NCBI RefSeq assembly: GCF_026914185.1 | Contig: NC_070560.1 | Location: 4,517,501-4,581,500 of the forward strand | Length of the DNA stretch: 64,000 nucleotides | Source: Puccinia triticina | Taxonomy: Eukaryota; Basidiomycota; Pucciniomycetes; Pucciniales; Pucciniaceae | Reading direction: 5' to 3' | In this document: positions 22,731-34,400 of the stretch, piece after piece | Layout: every line of letters begins with the position of its first letter | Position numbering within the stretch: the stretch's first letter is position 1 | Position numbers and translations under genes: made by a program | The notes under the pieces: generated by a model | Told to the model about the DNA's origin: nothing | What the model saw: only the letters and a program-made list of their open reading frames with translations | Database searches by the model: none

Positions 22731-22969
22731 GTCGTTCAGTCCCCCCAAGCTTGCTCGTCTTCCCATCCACACCAAAGATCTCCTCTCCCCCGTCAGTAGC
22801 CTGAACTCCCTAGGTAAGCTTAGCCTACTCTTGCTTTCGCTTCAACATCACCACCAAAAATTTCACTAAGCTCTGCTCGTCCCTCCACACCCTATACCAC
22901 TTATTTACTCGTCTCTTTAGTCTTCAAGTCCACCCATACTAGCGCTCCAAAGCTTTTAGGAACACTACA

Positions 22970-24343
22970 ATGGATAAGGATAGGATACTCAGTAAGTCCA
23001 GCGCAGATATTGCCACTCGATCAGATACCTAGTAGCCAAGGCTGACCTTTGTGTATAACTCTTAGAAAAATCGGATGCTCCCTCTCCCGGACAGGCCCGA
23101 CCGCGGCCGCCATCATCTTTCCTTAGGCGATGCCATGCCGCTCGCATCGCCGACAGACTGCGACGAGCAGCAGAAAGGAGATCCAGGCACAAAAAGCTCC
23201 CTTATGTTGACTGGGAAGCAAAGATTTCAACTCTCAACGAATTGTGCGCTGAAGGATCGCAATCTGCTCGTCCCGGAGGACCCCGCCACCCAAGGGTCAA
23301 CACCCTTATCGGCCGAGGCAACTTGATTGCTCCGCCTCCACGAGGGACCCTTTGAAGACCGACTGCAAACGCTCAGGGGACGTTCACCCGCAGGTCTCCA
23401 CCGATGTTCATCATCCTACGTCGACCACCACGCCGCCCAATCGCCCCAGTCCGGCAAGAGGGGAGACGCGATCGTCGCAGTGGCCCCTACGCTGCGAGCA
23501 GGCGCAACCGACCCAGCAGACTATCGACAGGTGGAAACTGAATCATAGTAAGTCTTCTCCGCTCTTTTCTTTTGCGCATGTACTGTAGACTGTGAGGACC
23601 AGCACTGACACTAAACTTCCATAGATCTATCATTTTATTTGTTTCTTTTTCATTAGGGTATCTCATCCTCACATCCAAACGACATCCTGTAATTATTTTG
23701 CCGCGAATTATTCCTAGTAATCCATTGATTTTTCAACTCTATATCCTGAGTGAACCCCTTAGTCTGGCCAAGTGAGCAGTGCCTGTTTGAACAGTTCGAT
23801 GGCTTTATCGTCGCAGGTAAAAATTTAGAGCCTTGCATACCACATCCACATGATATGTTCATGTTCGCTCACGCCTTTCCAGGGTTGTCAGGTGGAAAGT
23901 TAAAAGGCAGACTCCAAATCGAGGTTTGGAATTCTTCGACTGTAAGTACACACTGCGATCCGTCGCCGAATCAAAGGCAACAGCGGAGCTGATTAGTTTG
24001 GATATTGACCAAGTTCAGACGTTAGGACGTGGATTGCTGTAAGTATATGTAAGCAGGCCTAGCGAAGACTCTCAATTGCTCAAGACTCCAATGGATTAAT
24101 GATGTGAAACTGCGCCAGCCCAGGCCAGGAGGTCCGAGGACGACATCTCCCCGGAGAGGCTTAGTTAAGCTCGGTCCGAGGAAACCTTCCAACCCCGATC
24201 CATGCACCCGATCCATGCAGCCCCGGGCATTCTCATCAATCCCCGCGTTAATCCAACCCATTTCAACTTGGTTCCAATTTGCAGGGGTTCCTCCAACGCC
24301 GACAGCGGACCACCCAAGAGATGGCATTTTTGCACTGAACTGA
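22970..24343 (+). CDS. Seven-exon gene of unknown function, 297 aa
   Basis: Exons 22970-22991, 23066-23295, 23394-23547, 23657-23771, 23883-23941, 23984-24038 and 24085-24343 join in phase to 894 nt. Most donors are strong (GTAAGT or GTGAGC); the 23296 donor (GTCAAC) is weak, and without it the frame meets a TGA at 23353. Residues 8-85 are Arg/Pro-rich and basic (ADRLRRAAERRSRHKK). The middle is Ser/Thr/Pro-rich, followed by a hydrophobic stretch (VIILPRIIPSNPLIFQLYIL) that may be a buried strand or weak membrane segment. The C-terminus is basic and Pro-rich. A TATA box and leader intron precede it. I do not recognise the family; it could be a host gene or a remnant of an element. Confidence 0.5.
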
Positions 24344-24489
24344 TCGGGTATGAACGCAATCCTGTTTATATCTGTCAGAGAGGCAGTTATCAGGCCCTCT
24401 CCATAAGGCGAGCTCCGAATGGGCCAATAACACTCATCCACCATCTGTTTTCTCCCAATCCTGGTCATGGGTGAAGGAGGCATTTCCTC

Positions 24490-24790
24490 TAATCTCTAAT
24501 CGATGACCAGTATTAATCGTTCATCTAATCGATGGCCGTTCCTAGGTGTTCCTCTGATAGATTTTCGGCAATTACTGTTCTTCTGATAGATGGCCGTTAA
24601 TGACCTGTCTACTAATCGACGAGCGGTCATGACCGGTCAACTAATCAATGAGTGGTTTATATTTCCTCCTACCAACGATCAGTATTGATTGATCATCGAT
24701 GGATGTGTCTCGACCAACTAATGACGGGAATTACTGGTCATCAATTGGCTGGCTTTCAAATCACAAGGTTGTTATTCATAGGGAAGCCAG
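24490..24790. repeat. Degenerate CTAATCGATGACC-type repeats
   Basis: Words such as CTAATCGATGGCCG, CTGATAGATGGCCG and CTAATCAATGAG recur every 30-50 bp. They resemble the CGATGACCAG and CATCGAGAAGG words of the neighbouring inverted-repeat unit and may be its decayed extension. Confidence 0.5.
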
Positions 24791-24801
24791 TTTGAATGAG
24801 A

Positions 24802-25492
24802 TGTGTATGGTGTTGCAAGTGCGTCTGGGCACTCACCAAAGTTCGGCCGAAAAAAGGCCAAGTGCGCGTGGCCGACCCTAAAGCCAGCTTGGCCGATCCC
24901 AAAGCGTGGGTGGCACACGTCCAACCCCCGCTTGGCACAGTCCAAAGCTGGGGTGGTTCGGGACAAAGCCCCGCTGGGCCGAGTTCAAGCGAGGGTGCCA
25001 CGCACGCCAAACGCTGTGCCGGCCATCAAGGAGAGAAGTTTCCTTCCTCGATGGTCGGTCTACAAACTGGTCATCGAGAAGGGAAGACTCCCTTCCTGAT
25101 GATCAATACAAGTATTGACCACCGCGAAGGGAGTCTTTCCTCCCCGATGACCAGCTTACAGACCGGCCATCGAGAAGGAAAAGCTCCCTTGTTGATGTCT
25201 GATGTGCGATGTCGAGAAGGGAGAACGTTTCCCCTCCTCGAGGGCACATCGTTCTTGCCTTTTGAGGCAGAGACGAGGGCCGGCGTCTGATGACTGGCGT
25301 GTTGCATGCCAAGTCACAGATCCCATCGGCCCAGAGCTTGATCTCGGCCAAGCGGGACTTGGCTGTGTGCCAAGCTCTGCCCCCCGCGCAACCTGCCCGA
25401 TCAAGCCCGCTGGGCACATACCCAACCCCCGGAGGCACTCGGCCAAGCGGGAGTTGGGTAAGTGCCCAGACGCGCTTGCAACACCATACATC
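24802..25492. mobile_element. Inverted-repeat element of about 690 bp
   Basis: Both ends carry inverse copies of about 37 bp: TATGGTGTTGCAAGTGCGTC followed by TGGGCACTCACC at left, and the same with two changes inverted at right. Inside, modules with GGCCATCGAGAAGG and GATGACCAG alternate in both orientations. A diverged copy of the left half is at 31787-32130. No ORF fits a transposase, so it is non-autonomous or structural. Confidence 0.6.
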
Positions 25493-25676
25493 AAATGGGG
25501 AGGGATGTGGGGAGTGGGTGACTTCCGGTCGAGATCTGAGGGCCTCCCGGAAGTGACCTGGAGCTCCAAAAGCTAGATTTCCCTGCAAAAATTTGGACTT
25601 TCTGCTAAACTAAGGGCCTGTACCATAGGGCATGAAAATTGAAATTTTTCTAATTTATTTCTCCCAAGATTTCTTA

Positions 25677-26061
25677 GGCCCTGTTTGGAGCCAATATGAA
25701 TATAGGTGATATAATCATTTGTAAATTCAATAAAAAATACAAAACTCAACATAAAGAATCCAATTTTTTTTGTAGGAAACCTACAGTACTGGTCTCATCA
25801 ACTATGAAGTCAGATTTAACTGATTCAGCCATCTTCAGCACCATAATACCATTATATTGCTTTGTTTTGGTCAAAAGCAATATAATGGTACTACAGTACT
25901 GAATATGGCTGAATCAGTTGAATCTGACTTCATAATTGAAGAGACCAGTATTGTAGGTTGCCCAGAAAAAATATTTGGAGGCTTTATGTTGAATTTTGTA
26001 GTTTTCATTGAATTAACCAATGATTATATCACCCATATTTATATTGGCTCCAAAGGAAGCC
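25677..26061. mobile_element. PIF/Harbinger (Tourist-like) MITE, 385 bp, with TTA duplication
   Basis: The ends are GGCCCTGTTTGGAGCC and its imperfect inverse, flanked by TTA at 25674-25676 and 26062-26064. Almost the whole element is one palindrome with arms of about 190 bp meeting near 25865. TTA duplications and GGCC-TGTTTGG ends are typical of Tourist-like MITEs. A transcript would fold into a long hairpin. Confidence 0.85.
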
Positions 26062-26230
26062 TTAGAAATAAAACTGACCCTGGCCAAAATGTAGCCTTGA
26101 GCCCAAATGTGAAGAATTTAAACAATTGAACCCTCCTCTAGTTTTCACTTTTTGTGTAGAGGACAACAAAAGGAAGAGTTTTTGAAAATTGGAGCCCATG
26201 GTACAGGCCAAACTAAGTCCCTCTATTGTA

Positions 26231-26248
26231 GGGGGGGGGGGGGGGGGG
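26231..26248 (+). repeat. Homopolymer run of 18 G
   Basis: Uninterrupted G18 followed by CGCC. It may form a G-quadruplex or be an assembly-length artefact. Confidence 0.9.
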
Positions 26249-26331
26249 CGCCTCCTGTTGCTTCTCTCTCCCAAGGAGCTTAGCTCAGTTTGAAGTCATC
26301 CAGTGAAATATGAAACTAGCAGGTTACACTT

Positions 26332-26512
26332 ATGGTGTTCAAAATTGATTTTCAAACTACTTTCTACATAAAATCATAAGAGCTACATGTCCAAAGTTTT
26401 GATGGGGTGAAAGTTGAGGGTTCTCTTCATTTCAAACACCTCTGAACACTTTGATAAATCTTATGATTGTATGTAAAATGATATTCAAAAATCAATGTTG
26501 AACACCCTAACT
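26332..26512. repeat. Inverted repeat with arms of about 50 bp, MITE-like
   Basis: The left arm (GGTGTTCAAAATTGATTTTC... to CATAAG near 26382) is inverted at about 26460-26510 (CTTATG... to ATCAATGTTGAACACC). No clear target duplication. Confidence 0.6.
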
Positions 26513-27186
26513 GGCTTAACAAAGCCACTTAAACAGAAGTCTGGGGGACCCGCGCGGAGTGCTCACTTTGGAGGCTTATGAGTTGTCTCCCAATTCAAGC
26601 AGCATCAGAAAGTATCTGCTTAACAACAAGCCAAAAATCATATAAGAAAACTGAATAGACAGAACTGAAGGATCTGTCCTTGTGGAAAATTTGACCCACT
26701 CAATTGTCTTGTAGCTAGAAAAATCATTCAAGCAGTCACAAACTGGTGGGTCCTCATTTGGAACACATGGACATTGTTAATTTTTTGGTAGAATTATTGA
26801 AATTCAGCCAATGGTGGTGGAAAAAAATTGAGCAGACAAATTTAGTGATGGTGATGTAGCATAAGATCTGTGGGGCGGATTTATGGAGAGGCTGGGGGAG
26901 AAGCTATAAAATTTTTTAAAACCTCCAAGCCAAAAAAGAATTCTGCTTGCACTTAAAATTTGTGATAATACAAAAGTCTTGGCTGCCAGACACGGTGAGC
27001 CTCCCACCAGGGGGGGCTTTTGATAAGTTAGCAGGCTGCCGTTATGGGCAGATCTGTGGAGAGGAAGATTGTTCTGGATACTGAGAGTAGATTGCAGGAT
27101 GAGGAGACAGTCTGGATTGTCAACCTCTCAAACCTTCCATGACATGTAGATGTAATCTATGAACATATTGGAGCCTGTGCTATGGC

Positions 27187-27503
27187 CAAGGATGTGTCTA
27201 CTATGCTAAATTAAATTGGTGGTACTAATTCTTTAGTGTAGTAGTTGGCTGCTAATTTTTTGGCTATTAGCTTGAGCTGTAATATACTGCTGCTAAATCA
27301 CGCTAACACTAAATTGCAGCTAATTATCCACCCATTACAGCTAAATTAGCTTTAATTTGCAGCTAAAATTACACTTTTTTTCAGATATCTGTTAGCTTTA
27401 ATTGTAATAGCTTGTATGCTACAACATAGTGTACCGTAGCGGCCACAAAAAACTTCTCAGTTAGTGCTAATTACGCTAAATGTAATTTAATAGTTTCATT
27501 GTT
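27187..27503. mobile_element. AT-rich GCTAAT-repeat element with 8-bp direct flanks
   Basis: GCTATGGC lies at 27179-27186 and 27504-27511. The interior is dense in GCTAA and TTAGC words in both orientations. Terminal repeats are weak, so the boundary rests mostly on the 8-bp flanks. A hAT-type MITE is possible. Confidence 0.35.
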
Positions 27504-27534
27504 GCTATGGCTCATAGAATTATCCCCCCTTTAA

Positions 27535-27926
27535 CAACAAAGGGTAGTTACATTATGTTGCGTTATCCTCACAATTTGGGTAACATAACTGCCTTTGTTA
27601 CACAGGGTTCCCCGTTACTCTACTAATAACAGGGTCATTTCAAGTCCCGCGCGTAACGTAAAGGGCCTCAAAAAAGAGGTCTGTTATTGCGTTCCCCAGG
27701 GGATAATGCAATAACGGACCATTTCAGGCTGTTCTAGCCTCAATAATTGCTTGTTATAAAGGGCCCTGCGTGCCCTGCTAAAGTAACAAAAATAAAAAAA
27801 GAAGGTCCTTACTGTGGTGCAATAACATAATTGCACCACCGTTACGTGTAACGCGTAGATAACAACAAAAATTATGTTACATTATTGCTGCCTACGCGTT
27901 ATGTGTAGCGTAACTACCCTTTGTTG
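27535..27926. mobile_element. MITE, 392 bp, CAACAAAGGGTAGTTAC ends, 7-bp duplication
   Basis: Perfect 17-bp terminal inverted repeats. CCTTTAA is repeated directly outside both ends (27528-27534 and 27927-27933). GTAACATAAC, CAATAAC and GTTAC words fill the interior in both orientations. Terminal sequences match the elements at 48735 and 50029. Confidence 0.8.
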
Positions 27927-28473
27927 CCTTTAATTCCCAAGGCTCTCAAATTTACTTCTCAATCAATGAGAAATAAAAATTAAGAAAAAGAAATCCTCCT
28001 CTTTTGGCTCTGCATTATGTTCCCAGGTAGTGTTAAAAAACCCAGTGATAAAAAGCTTGCCCTCTGTTGAATTCTGCCAGCAGGTCCCTGAAATTTGCCA
28101 CGTTCTCCAGACGTTCTCACAAGTTCTCCTCCACTCCAAATCCCTTCCAACTGATAAGGTATCTGATAGTCCAAGATATATTACACCTCTCATTTGTCCC
28201 TGCTGTCCACAATGATTGGGTCCGGGGTCTGTTTAATCCACTACACAATGGTGTTGGTTGTTGAGGTGTGGTGTTTGTTGTGTTGTTATTTTCTTTCTGC
28301 TTCCAACCTTTCTCTCTCATTTCACGGTCTGTGGCATCTTGTAGTGTAGTCACCTGAGGCAGCAGAGACATGGAAGTCCTTTCCTCATCGTTCCACAAAC
28401 TCTCTCAATTTGTGTTCTGCTGTCTCAGGTGATCCTTTTTTTCTCTTTCTTTCCTTCTTTCTGTGTAATGAAA

Positions 28474-29260
28474 TTATCCTTCCACAAACTCTCTCACTTT
28501 GTGATGATTCATCTCAACATTGGGTTGGTGTCTGCGGAGGAAAGACACATGGAATGCAGGGTTTAATCCCTGCATAGAGAGCAGAAGTGTCAGATTATAC
28601 ACGGAATTGGAAACTCTGATAGCTATTGGGAATGTTCCTAGCCATTGGAGCTCCAACTTTGGGCTTGGTCTGGTGGTTGAAATTTTGCACCCATTCAGCC
28701 ATACTTCATCCGCAACATCCCATTCTGGTGTGGCTCTCACTCCCTTGTTTCATTGGTCCTTCATTGCCTCCTGTGCTGGTTTGAGGAAGCATTTGAGCTC
28801 CACCTGCACCTCTGCCAATTGTCTGGATTTTTCTACAACCATAGGCTCTGCCGTGCTTTGGGTTGTAGCCATCATTCACCAGGAAAAAAAGAATGATCAC
28901 TTGTCTGCAATTGACATAAAAAGTACAAAGGGGCCTTTGTACTTTGGTCTGTCACTTGTTGACAAGTGATAATTGTTTTTTCCTGGTGATACTTGCCTTG
29001 AATGGTGAGACTCTGGAGTCTCCTGGCTGAGTGCTTGTTAATTTTGTATGCAAACTCCGCTGTTGAAAGCAGTGGCTCCCAATCTTCCTAACAGTAGCAC
29101 AAAAAGTGGTGGAGGTCTTGCTCCACTGCTTTGTTGGAGATTGGGTAATAGTATACACTGTGGATGGCTGGATTTGGATGCCCAGTTCATGTTTGATCTG
29201 CAAAATGAACACACTTTTGCAGTTGGAGATGATGGTCTTTGGGGTGACAAACATGCTTGA
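28474..29260 (-). pseudogene. Decayed Ty3/gypsy integrase C-terminal half
   Basis: Read on the minus strand, fragments in shifting frames give a broken integrase core (PKTIISN, ELGIQIQPST), then SPFFL, then a long in-frame piece at 28740-28474. That piece carries the post-integrase signature: DEVWLNGCKISTTRPS, LGTFPI and FHVSFLRRH, i.e. the GPY/F-type region. Multiple frameshifts break it. It is unrelated in close sequence to the intact gypsy element at 33255-43792. No LTRs could be assigned. Confidence 0.75.
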
Positions 29261-29299
29261 ACTCACCCATAAAGCCCATGCAGATCTGCTCATTTGGGC

Positions 29300-31740
29300 C
29301 TCTACACACCTAAGCCTCACGCACTAATTCCACTGTCTCATGTCCGTACCTCTCCCTCCCTCTCTCTACCCCACCCATATAGAAAAGCTGAATTTGGTAT
29401 GATAGGTGGTTGAACAACTACTTACATGCTGCAATGAAGGCAAAGGTTCTGCTTCCTTGCTCATCCATCATGTGTTTGGAACTGGGGATGGTTTTCTTGG
29501 AGGCTGGGTGCATTTCAAAATAAGGCACCTCCACAATGTATGTCTCTCTCTCACCACCTTTCCCTGTCTTTAAAAGAAATGATGGGGATGAATAGTTTTT
29601 GGTGTTGGTCCCACTCCCAAGGGAAGCAAATCAGGCCAGCTACGTCCCACAGACTTGGGATGACAAGTTCAATGTGAGGCTGTGTCTCTAAAGTGAAAAC
29701 AGGACACAAGAAATGGATGGGGTCTGTTTGAATTCCTTGGGATAAAGAAATTACAAACATAAAAGAGAGAGAGAGAGAAAGAGAAAGAGAAGATGATCAG
29801 GCCAAGCCTTAAAGTCTTTGATTTGTGATCAGGGCTATTCTCAACCTGCAAAATTTGGATGCCAGCTGTGCAACAGCCTTCACTCACACCAAGGAAACGG
29901 TGGTGGTAATCAGAAATAGTGCAACTATTCTGCTCTGGTTTTTAGACTTTTTATAGGTTTTACAAGAGATAACCTGATGATCTTTGAGGGGTTGAAAATA
30001 GAAGAGAAACCGGGAGAGAGAGTTCAAGAGAAACAGAGTGTTGAATTTCTGAATTCTCCGTGGCAAGCAAAATAGAAAAAAGGAGTAAGCTCAGTGGCTT
30101 GAGAGATGGAAGGGTAGTGAGGATGAATCTCTCGCCGGATGTGGCTCAGTTTGGGGCACAGAAAAAGATGGAGGAGAACCAATGCTTTGATTCACATGTA
30201 GCTAGCACAATATAAATAGTCTAAGTACATGTGATCAAATTGTGGGTAAGATGAAAATGAATATGCAAAAATAACCAAGGCTCATGAGTGGATTTCACAA
30301 AAAGATAAGACATGTTATAGAGTTGATAAGTCAGGGATGTCAGGGTTCAATGACTACAAGACATGTGATCAGACATACATAACTAGACATTGCACAGACT
30401 ATGATGTGAGAAAAAAATAGCAGAAGGGTGATAATAGATCTGGGAATTTGGGGTGAGTAAGAGAAAGAGACAAAGTTTCAACACAGATTTCACTCTGAGA
30501 TAAACAAGTTCAGTGAAAGGGGGTACTTACTGTCAATATGCTGTGGTGATACTGGGAGTTAAGTGGCCTCTGTAAAGTGATCCTGGGGTGTCTCTAGTGG
30601 TGGTTCTAGTTTTATGAAGTCTGTGGATCCTCCTGCTGCATGGTGGATCCTGAGTTCAGAATTTTTCATATTTTGCTTATGTAATTACATATGTACAAGT
30701 GGTTGGTGCACCTGGTAGCCCTTACATGTCACTGCTTCCCAATATTAGACTATTTTGCTACTTAATATCAGCATACAAATGGCTATGTTGTAAGATGTCT
30801 TGATAAAAATTCTTTGAATCAATTTTACTGGTTCTTTAATAAAAAAATTATCCAATTGTAGTTGTTTTTTGCCCACTCACCTCAGCAACCCTTTTAGATC
30901 TATTTCTAGCTTCTAATTGCTTTAGTATCTGTTTGTTCTTATCGTCTCTTGCTTTCTTTGTCTCAATTTTGCTTTCTGTGCCTTGTCTGCCTGCTTGTGA
31001 ATCACACACCCAAAGCTCCCTGTCAGCCTCAAGCATGTAGAGCCGAGTAGTCACCTCCACGCGTCAAGAGCCTGCTTCCAGAGCGCGTGGCGGAGTTTCC
31101 TCCACACACAAAGAGCCCCATGCCAAGAGTCTTATTGAGAATATGGGTCCCAAGTACTAGTAACTGTTTCATCTAGTACTAAGGAGCATTAGGGAATTAT
31201 ATTCCCTCTAAGCAAAAATATTAACCAAGCAGTTTCATACACTTGGAAAAGGATTCAAGACAGGGACCCTCCTGGAAGTATGGATCCCCAGATTATACAG
31301 AACCAAGGGTTTTAGGTTCACTCGTCTCATTGCCTACCAAGCCCAGACAATTGTGACACAGTTCATTTGGGCTTCATATTCTCTCTCTCTGTTTCTTTCT
31401 CTCCTCTCTTACTTTCCATGTCATCTTCATTCATCTCTTACTTTGACGTCTTATCATCTCTTAGCCTTCTTACTTGGTATTCTTAGCATTTGAGCCTTCT
31501 TCAGTCTTCCTCTTTTCACTCCAAACTCTACCGCGCACTCAAACTTTTTATTCAGAGGTAGTCACCTAAGAGACTGCCCCTGACACTCCCAGAGGTGTGC
31601 ATATAGGAGTTTTGTCACTTTCTTCCTTTGGCTATTAGCCGAAGAGAATAATACCTTTTTCTTTGTCTAAAAGACAAAGGACAGAGGAGTTGGCCGGGCA
31701 AGCACCACTGAAGCTAGCGTGATGGCTGGCACTGGAAAAG
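29300..31740. other. No supported gene; simple repeats
   Basis: AT-rich, low-CpG sequence with a GA tract near 29765-29790 and a CT-rich patch at 31380-31450. No ORF shows domain signals or splice-consistent coding. Confidence 0.5.
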
Positions 31741-31786
31741 GAGCTGGATGAGCTGGCATACATTGTATTGGTGTATCCAATACATT

Positions 31787-32130
31787 ATAGTGAATCAAGT
31801 GCATCTAGGCACATGCCCTAGTTTGGGGGTGGAAAGGCCAAGCACACTGGGCAATCACCCAAATCCTGCTTGGCCAAGCCAAAAGCATGTATTTCACACC
31901 CAAAAGCCCGCTCAACACATTGCAAAGTTGGCAGGGTTCAGAAAGAAGCCCAGCTGGGCCGATGCCAAGTAAAGTTGCCTCGCCTGCAAAACAATGTGTG
32001 GGTGCTGGCCATCAAGGAGAGAATTTTCCCTCCTTGAATGCTGGTCCACAAAACAGTCAACAATGAGGGCGGAGACCCTTTTTGATGGTTGGTGCAAGGA
32101 TCAACCACAAAGAAGGGAATCTCCCTTGAT
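31787..32130 (+). repeat. Diverged second copy of the 24.8-kb repeat
   Basis: It aligns with 24820-25130: AAGTGCATCTAGGCACA, GGCCAAGCACACTGGGC, AAGCCCAGCTGGGCCGA, GCTGGCCATCAAGGAGAGAA and AGGGAATCTCCCTTGATGG. Most differences are C to T or G to A, so it looks CpG-decayed. The right inverted half is not clear. Confidence 0.65.
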
Positions 32131-32139
32131 GGCTGGTTT

Positions 32140-33250
32140 TCAGACTGCCCATTGAGGTTAGTCTACTCAATGGCCTGTGAGCAGATTGTCAGGAATGGAG
32201 CCTGATCTGCTCAAAGACTACTTTTTGTGTTGGCCATTGAAAATACCGCACCAGCCAATAAACAAAAGCTGTTGAAGATAAGACCATTGACTGGTCTGTA
32301 AAACATAGAGTGGAAAATGATTGAAACAATGATAGCGGGGTGGGAGTGGGTTTTTTTGAGAGACAGAGGGAATGGATACCCTTGGCAGAGGTGTAGGAAT
32401 GAGAATCCGAGGAATGGAGTCCAACAAACGTTTTCAGAGAGGCAGAGAATGAATACACAAGGTTAAAAATCTGAATGTTGCAGATTTGGAGGTCAGAGAT
32501 GTGGAAAGGAATCAGGGAATAGGCTCAATGCTCAGCAGAACTCAGGAAGAAGGATCAGGATCAATAATGCTCATAAAAGTGATGGTATCCTCCATGGATC
32601 AGGATGGAAATTTCATGGTGGAATCATCCAATCTCAGGCAGAGATTGAACTATATTCAGGATGAGTGGTGTGTGCCTGACCCTTGTGTCTGATGCCTATT
32701 GTGGTTACCAAACTCATGGTGGCCAGCTCTCATTCAAAATTTGGTGGTTGTGTGTTCTCAGTTCTGGGTGAAATCTCAAGATCAAATCTGCGGCACGGTG
32801 TGCGGTCAAATCTCATCAAGTTTCCAGAAGCTTCAGGATCTCCTCTGCTGTGCGCGGCGTTGCGCTGTTAGGATCAAGAGTTTTTGTTCTTCTCTGCTTT
32901 GCTTTCTGTCTTTGTTTCTTTATATTTTGTTTGTCTTGTTTCTCATCCCAACCAGAGATTTCCCAGTTCCTGAAAAAAAAATGGCAGCATTTTGCTCTCC
33001 TGAAGGCTTCCATAGTGAGCCTGAAACTCTGGAGCCTTGTCGATTTCCGCTATCAGGTGACCTCTATTTATACCTTTTCATTTCACCTGCGCCTACAAGC
33101 GGATCTCTCTTCCTCCGCAATCATAACACAAATCTATTGTTCTACGTTTATTGTTCTTGTTTTGCAACCTAATCCTAATCTTCACGCGTTTGTTCCCTCC
33201 TTCTTCCACGCAATTGGCAACAAATCATCTCATCCTCAACCTTTGTTCAA
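32140..33250. other. No supported gene
   Basis: Sequence between the repeat copy and the gypsy LTR. ORFs of 60-200 codons (e.g. 32850-33470, which runs into the LTR) are hydrophobic, pyrimidine-driven and have no homology signal. Confidence 0.45.
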
Positions 33251-33254
33251 CCGT

Positions 33255-34186
33255 TGTGGTGCTCCATTCCAAACCATAAGTAGTATTTTATTGCTTTCTT
33301 TTACATATATTCATCATTACATTGAACATTTCCCCATAACCCTTCACAAATACCTCATTATTATTGCATATTCAGATTCTACATCAAATTTCACATATAG
33401 TCCCTCATACATAGTATACCCTTATCTTCAATGGTTCAATAGTTATAGAGGATATAAGACTTACAGATAATCTACAGTCTTCATTAGTTACAATACTCAA
33501 TTCATTAGTAACTTACTGGAATCATTACAGTACATCCCTTTTACATAATTACTTTCACATACTAAACCCTTTACATACATTCCTCATTATGTACTATGGC
33601 TATTGTACACATTACATCATTAGATCTGTGCTTACCTCTTTCAGTAGTGCTCATCATTACAAGTTGTTACTATGTTCTCATCACTTTTCCCCATTAGTAC
33701 ATTCTTTTATTCCCATAACCAGCATTCCCTTTTCAGCATTGCTCATCATTACATACTGTTACTATGTTCACATCACTCTTCCTCATTTGTACAACCTTCA
33801 TTCTCATAGCCAGAACTCTTCATTGTCTGTGCTCATCCCTCCTTACTATAAGAATTGTCTTCCCCCCCCTCACTTGTACCTGATGCAGAGAAATATATAC
33901 AGAATTTATAGATAATTTTGGATACAGAAATTATAAGTTCCCCACTCTCATCAATCCTCCATCTCTCTTACCCTCAGTAGTCAGTAGTTAAAGCTCATAG
34001 TACTAGCTCCTAAGATCAAGCAGAAATCAGCCACACCTTTTCTTCTTTTTTCTTAGTGTTACTCTCATCCCCTCAGCATTAGTCAGGAAGGCAGCCTCAT
34101 CAGCACCCTTGCATAGCTTACATTAGTACTAGTGTTGCTATCCATTTACCTTCCAAGCTCTATTCTCCCCTTTGAGTAGTTCCACA
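33255..34186 (+). repeat. 5' LTR of the gypsy element
   Basis: 932 bp, near-identical to 42861-43792 at a constant offset of 9606. I count no CpG dinucleotide in it. A 108-codon ORF (33589-33915) is repeated in both LTRs and is probably not a gene. Confidence 0.97.
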
Positions 34187-34188
34187 AG

Positions 34189-34206
34189 TGGTGTCCCAAC
34201 AGTGGC
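34189..34206 (+). promoter_or_regulatory. Gypsy primer-binding site
   Basis: TGGTGTCCCAACAGTGGC begins 2 bp after the LTR. The TGG start complements a tRNA CCA end. The tRNA was not identified. Confidence 0.75.
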
Positions 34207-34400
34207 TTTTCTATACTTCAGATATCTTCAGCTCTAGTAACACTTTTACCATCAGCTACATACTACTTCACCTACACTCCTCATACTCCTCTCTTTACAA
34301 ATCAACTCCCTGCTTTTAGAATCAACTTCAACCAACAGTAACACTATCAGCACCTTCATTATCAATCTTCAGATTCAGATTCAAATTACCTGTTTCAATC

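Noticed and set aside
33589..33915. 108-codon ORF duplicated in both gypsy LTRs
   Set aside because: Its duplication follows from LTR identity; composition is pyrimidine-rich and there is no domain.
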